NCBI GenBank assembly: GCA_965657085.1
Contig: CBFHND010000010.1
Coordinates: 46,799-110,798, forward strand
Length of the DNA: 64,000 nt
DNA from: CBFHND01 sp965657085
GTDB lineage: Bacteria; Pseudomonadota; Alphaproteobacteria; Rhodobacterales; Rhodobacteraceae
Reading direction: 5' to 3'
The notes beneath the pieces were generated by a model. That model searched no databases. It was given only the letters and a program-made list of their open reading frames with translations, and had not been told where the DNA came from. Of this stretch, positions 17,497 through 25,438 are shown piece by piece. The first letter of the stretch is position 1. Every line of letters starts with the position of its first letter. The position numbers and the translations under genes are program-made.

Positions 17497-18641
17497 GCAG
17501 CCTCGTAGATGGCTTGTGCATCCGCCTGCGTCACGTCGCGCGGATTGTTGACCAACAGCCGCGTCTGGTTCATCGCGTCGCGCGCCAGCATCGGCAGATC
17601 ATCCTGTGTGATGCCCACTTCGCGCAAGCCCTTTTGCAGACCACAGCGCGCCGCCAGATCCTCAAGCGCATCGGCAAAGGCCGTGGCCGCCGCCTGCCCT
17701 TCCAGTGCCGCGAGGTCGGGAAACGCCACGCCCGCCAGTTCCGCATAGGGTTGGGGTGCCGTCACCGCGTTGAAGCGCAGCACATGCGGCAGCACCAGCG
17801 CATTCGACAGACCATGCGGCACTTTGAAATGGCCGCCGATGGGATAGGCCAGCGCGTGCACGGCGGCCACAGGCGAATTGGCAAAGGCCTGCCCCGCCAG
17901 AAGCGAACCCAAGAGCATATCGCCCCGCGCCTCCATATCATGCGGCGTTGTGACGGCGCGTTCCAATGCCCCGCCCATCAGGCGCAGCGCCTCCACCGCC
18001 AGTGCGCGACTGACAGGGTTGTTGTTTGGGCTGGCGCTGGCATAGGCCTCGATTGCGTGAACCATGGCGTCGATGCCCGTGGCGGCGGTCACATGGGCGG
18101 GCAAATCGCGGGTCAATTCGGGATCGAGCAATGCGACATCGGGGATGATCAGGGGGCTGACCACGCCCATCTTTTCGCTGGCCCCGGTTGTCACGATGGA
18201 AATCGGCGTGACCTCGGACCCGGTGCCGGACGTTGTGGGTACGGCGATCAACGGCAGGCGTGGCCCCTTGGCCATGCCGACGCCATAGACATCCGCCAGC
18301 GCCTCGTCGCTGCGGGCCAGCAGGGCCGCCAGTTTGGCCACGTCGATGGATGACCCGCCGCCAAAGCCCACCACTCCGCCTGTCCCGCGCGCCGCTTCTG
18401 TGGCGGCAAGGATCACGTCCTCCGGCGGGTCGGCCTTGACCCCGGTAAACAGGGTCACGGCGAGGCCCGCGCCTTCCAGCGAGGCACGTGCGTGGTCCAC
18501 CAGCCCCGTGGCCATCATGCCCGGATCGGTGACCAACAGCACGCTCTCGCCGCAGAGGGTGCGCGCCATGTCGCCCAATTGATCCAGCAGGCCGTCACCC
18601 ATTCGAATGCTGGGCGTGGTGTTGAAGGTAAAAGGGGTCAT
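17490..18641 (-). CDS. Iron-containing alcohol dehydrogenase
   Basis: 383-aa group III (Fe-ADH) dehydrogenase. Features: GGSSIDVAKLAALLA for NAD binding, AVPTTSGTGSEVTPISIV, the metal-binding GIDAMVHAIEAYAS and HALAYPIGGHFKVPHGLSNALVLPHVL His clusters. It overlaps the thioesterase start by 7 nt. Probably handles an alcohol/aldehyde or hydroxy-acid intermediate; maleylacetate-reductase-like enzymes belong to the same superfamily, so ring-derived oxo acids are another option. Confidence 0.82.
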   Translation of the reverse strand: MTPFTFNTTPSIRMGDGLLDQLGDMARTLCGESVLLVTDPGMMATGLVDHARASLEGAGLAVTLFTGVKADPPEDVILAATEAARGTGGVVGFGGGSSIDVAKLAALLARSDEALADVYGVGMAKGPRLPLIAVPTTSGTGSEVTPISIVTTGASEKMGVVSPLIIPDVALLDPELTRDLPAHVTAATGIDAMVHAIEAYASASPNNNPVSRALAVEALRLMGGALERAVTTPHDMEARGDMLLGSLLAGQAFANSPVAAVHALAYPIGGHFKVPHGLSNALVLPHVLRFNAVTAPQPYAELAGVAFPDLAALEGQAAATAFADALEDLAARCGLQKGLREVGITQDDLPMLARDAMNQTRLLVNNPRDVTQADAQAIYEAAW

Positions 18642-18653
18642 CGCCGCACCTCC

Positions 18654-19493
18654 TCAGCTTGCGTCTTTCAGAAGATCATCAAAGACGGCCTCCTGTTTGG
18701 TCATCTTGGCCTGCATCGCCTTCATCAGGTCATCGGCGCGCAGCATCCCGGCGTTCCACGTGGCGATCTGGTCCAACCCATCCGCGACCGTATGGTCGCG
18801 CGTGTAGGTGATCGACTGTTTGATGCCCGCAATGGCCAGCGGCGATTTGGCGGCGATGTCACGCGCCATGGAAAGGGCCGCCGCGATCACCGCGTCGCGG
18901 TCGGCGTGTACCGCGTTCACGATGCCCCAGCCCTTGGCCTCTTCCGCGCTGAAACGACGCCCGGTATAGGCCAGTTCGCGCACCACGCCCGGCGCCATCA
19001 GTTTGGGCATACGCTGCAAGGTGCCGACATCGGCGGTCATGCCCACGTGGATTTCCTCGATGCCAAAGGACGCCTCGGCGCTGCACAGACGAATGTCGCA
19101 AGCAGTGATCAGATCGATCCCGCCGCCAAGGCAGGCCCCGTGGATGGCGGCGATCACAGGGATACGCATCTCTTCCAGCGCGCTCAGCGAGGCTTGCAGC
19201 TTGGCCACCAGATCGCGCAGGGCATAGGCCGCGCGCCCGGGCTCGGATTGGGTCAGGTGCATGATGCCCTGAAACGCCTGCAAATCCATGCCGGCGGTAA
19301 AATGCTTGCCCCGCCCGGACAGCACCACGCAGCGCACACCCGGATCGGCATCAAGGGCCTCGGCCAGGCGCGGCAGGTCATCCCAGAAGGCGGGCGTCAT
19401 GCTGTTGGCTTTGCCCGCGTTGTCCATTTCGATATGGGCCACGCCCTCTTCGACGGTGACGGCAAAGAAGGTGCTGGGGGGAAGGTCGGTCAT
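18654..19493 (-). CDS. Enoyl-CoA hydratase/isomerase (crotonase) family protein
   Basis: 279-aa crotonase; second such gene in the operon. GKHFTAGMDLQAFQG is the oxyanion-hole motif, VIAAIHGACLGGGIDLITACDIRLC the second, and SFGIEEIHVGMTADVGTLQRMPKLM resembles delta3,5-delta2,4-dienoyl-CoA isomerase (ECH1) type members with acidic catalytic residues. It is the first gene of the co-directional catabolic block; 100 bp upstream separate it from the TMAO-type permease stop. Confidence 0.82.
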   Translation of the reverse strand: MTDLPPSTFFAVTVEEGVAHIEMDNAGKANSMTPAFWDDLPRLAEALDADPGVRCVVLSGRGKHFTAGMDLQAFQGIMHLTQSEPGRAAYALRDLVAKLQASLSALEEMRIPVIAAIHGACLGGGIDLITACDIRLCSAEASFGIEEIHVGMTADVGTLQRMPKLMAPGVVRELAYTGRRFSAEEAKGWGIVNAVHADRDAVIAAALSMARDIAAKSPLAIAGIKQSITYTRDHTVADGLDQIATWNAGMLRADDLMKAMQAKMTKQEAVFDDLLKDAS

Positions 19494-19593
19494 CGGATGC
19501 TCCGTGCGAAAGGATGTTTTCCCGACGCTAGCACGGATGTCGCGGCGCTGAAAATCGCCGCTTTGGATATGACGGGACGTTTCGCGCCCCGCC

Positions 19594-21567
19594 TCAGGCG
19601 AGGCCGAGCGTTTCCTTTTTCGCCTTGGCCCAGGCCATGATCGCCATATCGAAGGTCAGCGCCATGAGCGACACGCAGATGCCCAGCACGAAATTCTTGC
19701 CCAAATCGGTGCCCGCCAGCGTGCGCTGCAATTCCTGGCCCAGATCCTGCGTGCCGATGAAGGCTGCGATGATGACCATGAAGAAGGCGAACATGATCGC
19801 CTGGTTGAACCCGATGGCCATGGTGGGCAGGGCGAGCGGCAATTGCACCGACATCAGCTTTTGCCGCGCGGTGGCCCCCGCCATATCGGCGGCCTCGGTC
19901 ATCTCTGGCGGCACGGTACGCAGCCCTTCAATGGTGTAGCGCGTCAGCGGCACGGTGGCGAAGATCAGGATGGAAAAGATCACCGCGACGTCGTTCACGC
20001 CAAAAAGCATGATGGCGGGGATCAGGTAGATGAAGCTGGGAAAGGTTTGTGCCGTGTCACAGACCAGCAGGATGCGTTCGGCCCATTTGTCGGAGCGCGC
20101 AGCGAAAATGCCCAGCGGGATGCCGATCATCATCGCCATGATCACCGCCGAAATGACGGTATAGAGCGTGATCACCGACCGGTCCCACCACCCCGTCAGC
20201 GCCACGATGCCAAAGAACACCGCCGCATAGACCGCCGACCGCCTGCCGCCCAGCCAGTAGGAAAAGGCCACGATCAGCAGGATAAAGGCGGGCGTGGGGA
20301 TATAGAGCAAGAAGTTGCGGAAGGGGATCAGCACCTTGACGTTCAGGAACCAGCGCAGCCATTCCGTCACAGCCTGTACCGCGTCGATGTTCAGGAACGC
20401 CTTGATCGCGGTGTCGATTTCCTTGCCCTTCGAGAAATTCTGCTTGCGGCCGATGTCCGTCAGAACCTCGATGAACTGACCAAGGATGGTGAACAGAACG
20501 AAGAGGCCCACGCCCACCAAAAGGTAGATATGGCGTTGCCACCACGGCGTGCCGCGCTCAAAATGTTCGGGCTGCTTGACCACCCATGCCTTGGACAGAC
20601 GGTCCAGCGTCACGGCCAGCAATACGATGGTCACGCCAATCTCGAAACTGCGGCCCAGTTTGAAACTGCCCATCATCGCCAGCAGTTTCGCGCCCAACCC
20701 CGGCATCCCGATGAAGGCGGTCAGAACCACCATCGCCAGACACAGCATGATCACCTGATTCACGCCCACCAGAATTTCGGTACGCGCGGCCGGCACATAG
20801 ACGTGGCGCAGCATCTGCCAGCGCGAACAGCCACTCATCTTGCCCGCCTCGACCACCTCGGGGCTGACCTTTTGCAGGCCCAGCGTGGTCATCAGGATCA
20901 TCGGTGGAATGGCATAGACGGTGGTGGCCACGGCCCCCGCAGTGGGTCCCACCTTGAAGAAGATCACGGCGGGCAGAAGATAGGTAAAGAACGGCAGCGT
21001 TTGCAGCACGCTGAGGATCGGTTTGATCGCCCGGTCCACCCATGCATGGCGCCACGCGGCGATACCCAGACACAGGCCCACCACAAAGGCCAAGGGCGCG
21101 GCAATGGCCAGCACCGACATGGTTTGCATGGCGATCTTCCACTGGCCGATCAGGGCGGTCCAGATGAAGGTGCCGCCTGCAAGGGCGGCCATGCGCCAAC
21201 CGCCAAGATAATAGCCCAGCACCGCCGCCGACGCGGCAATGGCCGTCCACGGGATCGGGCCAAGGTTGGGCCATCGGCGTTTGCCAAACAGAAGGTTGGC
21301 GGTGATATCAAGGAACCATTCCAACCCGGACGCAAAGGCGCGCGTCACGTAAATCAGCCCCAGATCGTTCTGCACAAAGCTGAACATCACATCGAGCCAT
21401 TGGGCAAAGGGTGGCACCCACGCTTCCGGCAGACGCACCAGTGCATCAGGCAGAACCGGGCGCAGGGCGGTCATCACCAGCGCCACCAGAACCATCGCCA
21501 GCGCTATGCGCCCGCGTGTCCATGTCACGCCCGGAACAGGCGCGCCGGTGGTGTCCACCACCGCCAT
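19594..21567 (-). CDS. tmoW: TMAO/betaine-type ABC transporter permease, two fused permease domains (TmoW-like)
   Basis: 657 aa, roughly twice a normal ProW permease. Two binding-protein-dependent permease domains are visible, each with its own EAA loop: EAGKMSG (residues 240-246) and EAADMAG (558-564). A single polypeptide can therefore supply both halves of the channel. Its ATG overlaps the ATPase stop by 1 nt. By its place next to Tmm/Tdm/Dmm-type genes I assign it to the TMAO importer TmoXWV known from Ruegeria; glycine betaine or choline transport is the alternative. Confidence 0.8.
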   Translation of the reverse strand: MAVVDTTGAPVPGVTWTRGRIALAMVLVALVMTALRPVLPDALVRLPEAWVPPFAQWLDVMFSFVQNDLGLIYVTRAFASGLEWFLDITANLLFGKRRWPNLGPIPWTAIAASAAVLGYYLGGWRMAALAGGTFIWTALIGQWKIAMQTMSVLAIAAPLAFVVGLCLGIAAWRHAWVDRAIKPILSVLQTLPFFTYLLPAVIFFKVGPTAGAVATTVYAIPPMILMTTLGLQKVSPEVVEAGKMSGCSRWQMLRHVYVPAARTEILVGVNQVIMLCLAMVVLTAFIGMPGLGAKLLAMMGSFKLGRSFEIGVTIVLLAVTLDRLSKAWVVKQPEHFERGTPWWQRHIYLLVGVGLFVLFTILGQFIEVLTDIGRKQNFSKGKEIDTAIKAFLNIDAVQAVTEWLRWFLNVKVLIPFRNFLLYIPTPAFILLIVAFSYWLGGRRSAVYAAVFFGIVALTGWWDRSVITLYTVISAVIMAMMIGIPLGIFAARSDKWAERILLVCDTAQTFPSFIYLIPAIMLFGVNDVAVIFSILIFATVPLTRYTIEGLRTVPPEMTEAADMAGATARQKLMSVQLPLALPTMAIGFNQAIMFAFFMVIIAAFIGTQDLGQELQRTLAGTDLGKNFVLGICVSLMALTFDMAIMAWAKAKKETLGLA

Positions 21568-22583
21568 CAGCCGGACCCCAGCAAAACGTCAAGTGCTGCG
21601 CGCCGGTCCATGCCGCCAATGACGGCGCCATCGGCCTCGACCGGGATCACATCGCGGGTGTCCTCGACCAGCTGGCGCGCGAGGTCCTGAACAGTCGCGG
21701 ACGCAGACACCGGGGTGCCTTCGCCTTGGGTGCCAGCCGTCGCCAGAATGCGCGCGTGCACCACGCGGGCCTTGTCAATTTCTTCGGTGAACTTTGCCAC
21801 GTATTCAGTGGCAGGGTTCAGAACGATCTGGTCAGGGGTGTCGATCTGTTCAACCGCGCCATCCTTCATGATGGCGATACGGTCGGCAAGGCGCAGCGCC
21901 TCGTCGAAATCATGGGTGATGAACACGATTGTCTTGCCCAGCATCGCCTGCAAGCGCAGGAATTCGTCCTGCATCTCGCGGCGGATAAGCGGGTCAAGCG
22001 CACTGAAGGGTTCATCAAGAAACCAGATATCCGGCTCAATCGCCAGCGACCGGGCGATGCCCACGCGCTGCTGCTGCCCGCCGGACAACTCGCGGGGGAA
22101 GTAATCCTCGCGGCCTTCCAGCCCCACCAGCTTGATCACCTCAAGCGCCCGCGCGCGGCGGTCGTGGCGGTCCTGCCCACGCATTTCCAGCGGAAAGGCC
22201 ACATTGTCCAGAACCGACCGGTGCGGCAGCAGACCAAATGACTGGAACACCATGCCCATCTTGCTGCGGCGCAATTCGATCAGGTCGCGTTCGGCCAAGG
22301 CCATGATGTCCTGACCCTCGACCTCGATGGTGCCGCCGGTGATATCGTGCAGCCGCGAAAAGCAGCGCACAAGCGTGGATTTACCCGACCCCGACAGCCC
22401 CATGATGACCAGCATCTCGCCCCGCGTCACTTCAAGCGACACATCACGAACGCCGGCGATATAGCCATCGGCGCGGATGTCATCAAAGCTCATGCCCGCG
22501 CGCATCTTGGCCAGATAGGCCTCGGGCGAAGGGCCAAAGAGCTTCCAGACGTTGCGGCAGGAAATCACGGGGGTTTCGGTCAT
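21567..22583 (-). CDS. tmoV: TMAO/betaine-type ABC transporter ATP-binding protein (TmoV-like)
   Basis: 338-aa ProV/OpuAA-type ATPase. Walker A GLSGSGKST (62-70), signature LSGGQQQR, Walker B DIWFLDEPFSALD, switch ITHDFDEALRLADR, followed by a C-terminal regulatory extension (about residues 250-338) as in osmolyte importers. ATG 22583 is preceded by AGGATATGGTGACA; an in-frame ATG at 22592 is possible but too near the SD. Forms the importer with the fused permease and the binding protein. Confidence 0.82.
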   Translation of the reverse strand: MTETPVISCRNVWKLFGPSPEAYLAKMRAGMSFDDIRADGYIAGVRDVSLEVTRGEMLVIMGLSGSGKSTLVRCFSRLHDITGGTIEVEGQDIMALAERDLIELRRSKMGMVFQSFGLLPHRSVLDNVAFPLEMRGQDRHDRRARALEVIKLVGLEGREDYFPRELSGGQQQRVGIARSLAIEPDIWFLDEPFSALDPLIRREMQDEFLRLQAMLGKTIVFITHDFDEALRLADRIAIMKDGAVEQIDTPDQIVLNPATEYVAKFTEEIDKARVVHARILATAGTQGEGTPVSASATVQDLARQLVEDTRDVIPVEADGAVIGGMDRRAALDVLLGSG

Positions 22584-22605
22584 TGTCACCATATCCTGTA
22601 AAAAA

Positions 22606-22633
22606 TACCCCGCCCGGTTGCGCGAGCGGGGTA
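22606..22633 (-). terminator. Strong intercistronic terminator-like hairpin between tmoX and tmoV
   Basis: Perfect 8-bp stem TACCCCGC/GCGGGGTA (arms 22606-22613 and 22626-22633) followed on the minus strand by six T residues. It should end part of the transcripts after the binding-protein gene. Confidence 0.75.
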
Positions 22634-22656
22634 CAGTCATCTTAGCCTGTCGGGAC

Positions 22657-23598
22657 TTATTGAGTCCAAACCTTCCAGACGTCTTCGTTGTCTTCCAGCC
22701 ACGCTTCGGCCGCTTCTTCAGGCTCCATCTCGTCGACATCGACCAGCTTGGCCATTTCGGCGATCTGAGGGTTTGTGAAAGAAATCTTCTCAAGCACCGC
22801 GTAGGCAGCAGGCCATTTGCCTTCCATGCCGTCCCAGGCCGCTTTCTTCAGGTAACCCGTGGCCGGGTTGCCGCAGTCGTAAAGCGCGTTGGGGTTGGGG
22901 CCTTTGGCCGGGTCCTTGTCACAGCCGTCTTCCCATGCGGGGAATTCGACGAATTCACCGGGCCAGACGGCTTCGGCAAAGTTGGGTGTCCAGTTGAAGA
23001 CCACGACAGGTTTCTTGTCAGCTTCGGCGGCACCGATCTCCGCCCAGAGGGCAGCGGCAGAGCCCGCGTTGATCACCTGAAAGTTCATGCCAAGTGCTTC
23101 GACACGTTCCTGACCGTGCTTGAGCCAGTCCACCGGACCATCAAGATAGCGGCCCTTGTCACCGGTTTCCGCCGTGGCAAAGACCTCGGCGCAGTCGTTC
23201 AGCGCTTCCCAGCTTGGCAGGCCGGGGCATGCTTCCTTGGTCCACATCGGGTACCACCAGTCTTCGCGTGTGACCGCGTCATGGTCGCCCGCATCAACAA
23301 TGCCGCCCTTTTCCATGGCCGCACGGAAGGACGCGCCAAAGGCGCCTTCCCAGACTTCCAGTTCCAGCGTCACATCGCCCAGACGGACGGATTCGTATAC
23401 GGCCTGGCTGTCCGTGGTGACGTATTCGACATTGTTGCCCATCGATTCAAAAATCTGGCCCACGACGTTCGACATCACGATTTGCGATGACCAGTTGTGG
23501 ATCGGAATCACAATGGGGTCCGAGCTGTCGGCGGCGAACGCGGCAAATGGCAAGGTTGCCAGAATGCCCGACGCGAGTGCTGTCGTCATTTTCTTCAT
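22657..23598 (-). CDS. tmoX: TMAO/betaine-type ABC transporter substrate-binding protein (TmoX-like)
   Basis: 313-aa periplasmic OpuAC/ProX-family protein. Signal peptide MKKMTTALASGILATLPFAAFA, mature start near DSSDPIVIPIHNWSSQIV. It is rich in tryptophans typical of a quaternary-ammonium/N-oxide aromatic cage (NWSSQ, EVWEGAF, REDWWYPMW, NWTPN) and has several Cys that could form disulfides (CPGL, NDC, DGC, YDC). GGGAGAA precedes ATG 23598; earlier in-frame codons lack coding character. Neighbouring genes point to TMAO as ligand; glycine betaine is the alternative. Divergent from the mgd operon across a 288-bp regulatory gap. Confidence 0.82.
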   Translation of the reverse strand: MKKMTTALASGILATLPFAAFAADSSDPIVIPIHNWSSQIVMSNVVGQIFESMGNNVEYVTTDSQAVYESVRLGDVTLELEVWEGAFGASFRAAMEKGGIVDAGDHDAVTREDWWYPMWTKEACPGLPSWEALNDCAEVFATAETGDKGRYLDGPVDWLKHGQERVEALGMNFQVINAGSAAALWAEIGAAEADKKPVVVFNWTPNFAEAVWPGEFVEFPAWEDGCDKDPAKGPNPNALYDCGNPATGYLKKAAWDGMEGKWPAAYAVLEKISFTNPQIAEMAKLVDVDEMEPEEAAEAWLEDNEDVWKVWTQ

Positions 23599-23723
23599 GT
23601 CATTCTCCCTGTCAGGCCATTGGCAGCCTTTGACGTGTTGGTCCCGGTCCTGCCGGGCGGCCGCGGCACGCACGATCGCTTTGGTGAATCGTTTCCATGT
23701 GCAGCTGCGGACAGCTTTGCATA

Positions 23724-23735
23724 ATTTTCCTATCA
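23724..23735 (+). promoter_or_regulatory. Shared regulatory motif, copy A (tmoX/mgdA divergent region)
   Basis: ATTTTCCTATCA in an AT-rich patch of the 288-bp gap between tmoX and mgdA. Near-identical strings precede dmmD (34647) and, inverted, glxA (29951-29962). Probably a binding site for a cluster regulator; the regulator is not identified. The rest of the gap shows no other feature I can support. Confidence 0.45.
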
Positions 23736-23886
23736 ATCAAGTTATTTTAATATGCGTACCAGATAAGGCCACCACAGAACCTGCAATTTCCGATACTTGC
23801 GTCCGTTTTTTGTGCGCGCATGTCGCATTTTGCGCCTGCCCGAAACCGCGCTTTGCCGCACAGTCGGCAAGACCGAGGAGGAATTC

Positions 23887-25137
23887 ATGCGTTACTCTGG
23901 ATTGCGCGTCATCAAGGAAGCATTGACCGGGCACAAGGGCTGGACCGCCGCGTGGCGCGACCCGGACCCGCAGCCGCACTATGACACCGTGATCATCGGC
24001 GGCGGCGGCCATGGGCTTGCCACGGCCTATTACCTTGCGGCCAAATACGGCGGCAAACGCATCGCGGTTCTGGAAAAGGGCTGGATCGGGGGCGGCAACG
24101 TGGGCCGGAACACCACGATCATCCGCTCCAATTACCTACTGGATGGCAACGAACCGTTTTACGAGATGTCGCTGCAACTCTGGGAAGGGTTGGAGCAGGA
24201 GCTGAATTACAACGCGATGGTCAGCCAGCGCGGTATTCTGAACCTGATCCATTCCGACGCCCAGCGCGACGCCTTCACCCGGCGCGGCAATGCGATGATT
24301 CTGAACGGTGCGGATGCCGATATGCTCAGCACTGCCGACATTCAGAAACGCTACCCGTTCCTCAATGTGAACAACGCGCGCTTTCCCATCAAGGGCGGTC
24401 TGGCGCAACACAGGGGCGGCACCGTGCGGCACGACGCGGTGGCCTGGGGCTATGCGCGGGCTGCCGACCGTCTGGGCGTGGACATCATCCAGAACTGCGA
24501 GGTCACGGGCTTTCGCATCGAAAACGGCGCCTGTATCGGCGTCGAGACCTCGCGCGGGTTCATTGGCGCGGGCAAGGTGGCGGCCTGCGTCGCCGGATCA
24601 TCGAGCCGCTTGATGGAAAAGGCGGGGATGCGCCTGCCCATTGAATCCCACGTCTTGCAGGCCTTCGTGTCCGAAGGGTTGAAGCCGGTTCTGCCGGGTG
24701 TGATTACCTTTGGCGCGGGGCATTTCTATTGCAGCCAATCGGATAAGGGCGGACTGGTCTTTGGCGGCGATATCGACGGCTACAATTCCTACGCCCAGCG
24801 CGGCAACCTGCCGGTGGTCGAGGATGTGTGCGAAGGCGGCATGGCGATCTTTCCGATGCTGGGGCGCGCGCGCCTGCTGCGGATGTGGGGCGGGATCATG
24901 GACATGTCGATGGACGGCTCTCCCATCATCGACCGCACCCATATCGGCGGGCTCTATTTCAACGGTGGCTGGTGTTACGGCGGGTTCAAGGCCACGCCCG
25001 CATCGGGCTTGTGCTATGCGCATCTGCTGGCCCATGACGCGCCGCACCCCAAGGCCACCGCCTACCGCTTTGACCGCTTCGAACGCGGTCTGATGATCGA
25101 CGAAAAAGGTATGGGCAATCAGCCCAACCTGCACTGA
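23887..25137 (+). CDS. mgdA: N-methylglutamate dehydrogenase / sarcosine oxidase beta-type subunit
   Basis: 416-aa flavoprotein of the SoxB/DAO family. FAD-binding VIIGGGGHGLATAYYLA at residues 35-51; GGTVRHDAVAWG (around residue 182) matches the segment carrying the covalently flavinylated His in heterotetrameric sarcosine oxidases. Start ATG 23887 has a near-perfect GAGGAGGAATTC SD; the upstream in-frame ATG lacks it. In methylamine-using roseobacters this four-gene set beside mgsABC/gmaS oxidises N-methylglutamate to glutamate plus formaldehyde (delivered to folate). A genuine sarcosine oxidase for betaine breakdown is the alternative; the context and the odd delta subunit favour Mgd. Confidence 0.8.
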   Translation: MRYSGLRVIKEALTGHKGWTAAWRDPDPQPHYDTVIIGGGGHGLATAYYLAAKYGGKRIAVLEKGWIGGGNVGRNTTIIRSNYLLDGNEPFYEMSLQLWEGLEQELNYNAMVSQRGILNLIHSDAQRDAFTRRGNAMILNGADADMLSTADIQKRYPFLNVNNARFPIKGGLAQHRGGTVRHDAVAWGYARAADRLGVDIIQNCEVTGFRIENGACIGVETSRGFIGAGKVAACVAGSSSRLMEKAGMRLPIESHVLQAFVSEGLKPVLPGVITFGAGHFYCSQSDKGGLVFGGDIDGYNSYAQRGNLPVVEDVCEGGMAIFPMLGRARLLRMWGGIMDMSMDGSPIIDRTHIGGLYFNGGWCYGGFKATPASGLCYAHLLAHDAPHPKATAYRFDRFERGLMIDEKGMGNQPNLH

Positions 25138-25150
25138 GGGACATGCAAAG

Positions 25151-25438
25151 ATGATCATCCATCACCCGCTTCTTGGCCCCCGCGACAGTGCCGAATTCAC
25201 CTATATGGGCGACGCGCGCCTGATCCGGCGCCCCGACGGGATGGCCGAAGAGGCCCTGCCCGCCTTTGTCGAATACGGGTACCTGCGCGACAATCCTGCA
25301 GGCCCATTGCGCGAATTGTGGTTCCACGAACAGGGCGATCGCAGTTGGCTGGTCGTGACCCGCGACACCACCACGCACGAGATAACGTCCGTTGAACTGG
25401 CCCGTGATGTGGCGCGGACAGAGGGGCGTTCGAAATGA
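25151..25438 (+). CDS. mgdB: SoxD/MgdB-like small delta subunit lacking the zinc cysteines
   Basis: 95-aa homologue of the sarcosine oxidase delta subunit (family segments GPRDSAEFTYMGDA, FVEYGYLRDNPAGPLRELWFH, WLVVTRDTTTHEI). Canonical SoxD starts with a CPxCGPRD zinc-ligand motif and has another Cys before the RDT segment; here these read HHPLLGPRD and GDRSW, so no cysteine exists in the protein. The Zn site must be lost or rebuilt, which I regard as a mark of the N-methylglutamate dehydrogenase branch. Overlaps the alpha-subunit start by 4 nt. Confidence 0.8.
   Translation: MIIHHPLLGPRDSAEFTYMGDARLIRRPDGMAEEALPAFVEYGYLRDNPAGPLRELWFHEQGDRSWLVVTRDTTTHEITSVELARDVARTEGRSK

Noticed and set aside
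19594..23598. Osmoprotectant glycine-betaine importer (ProXWV)
   Set aside because: Family allows it, but placement with tmm/tdm/dmm genes and the fused permease fit the TMAO importer better; substrate still to be tested.
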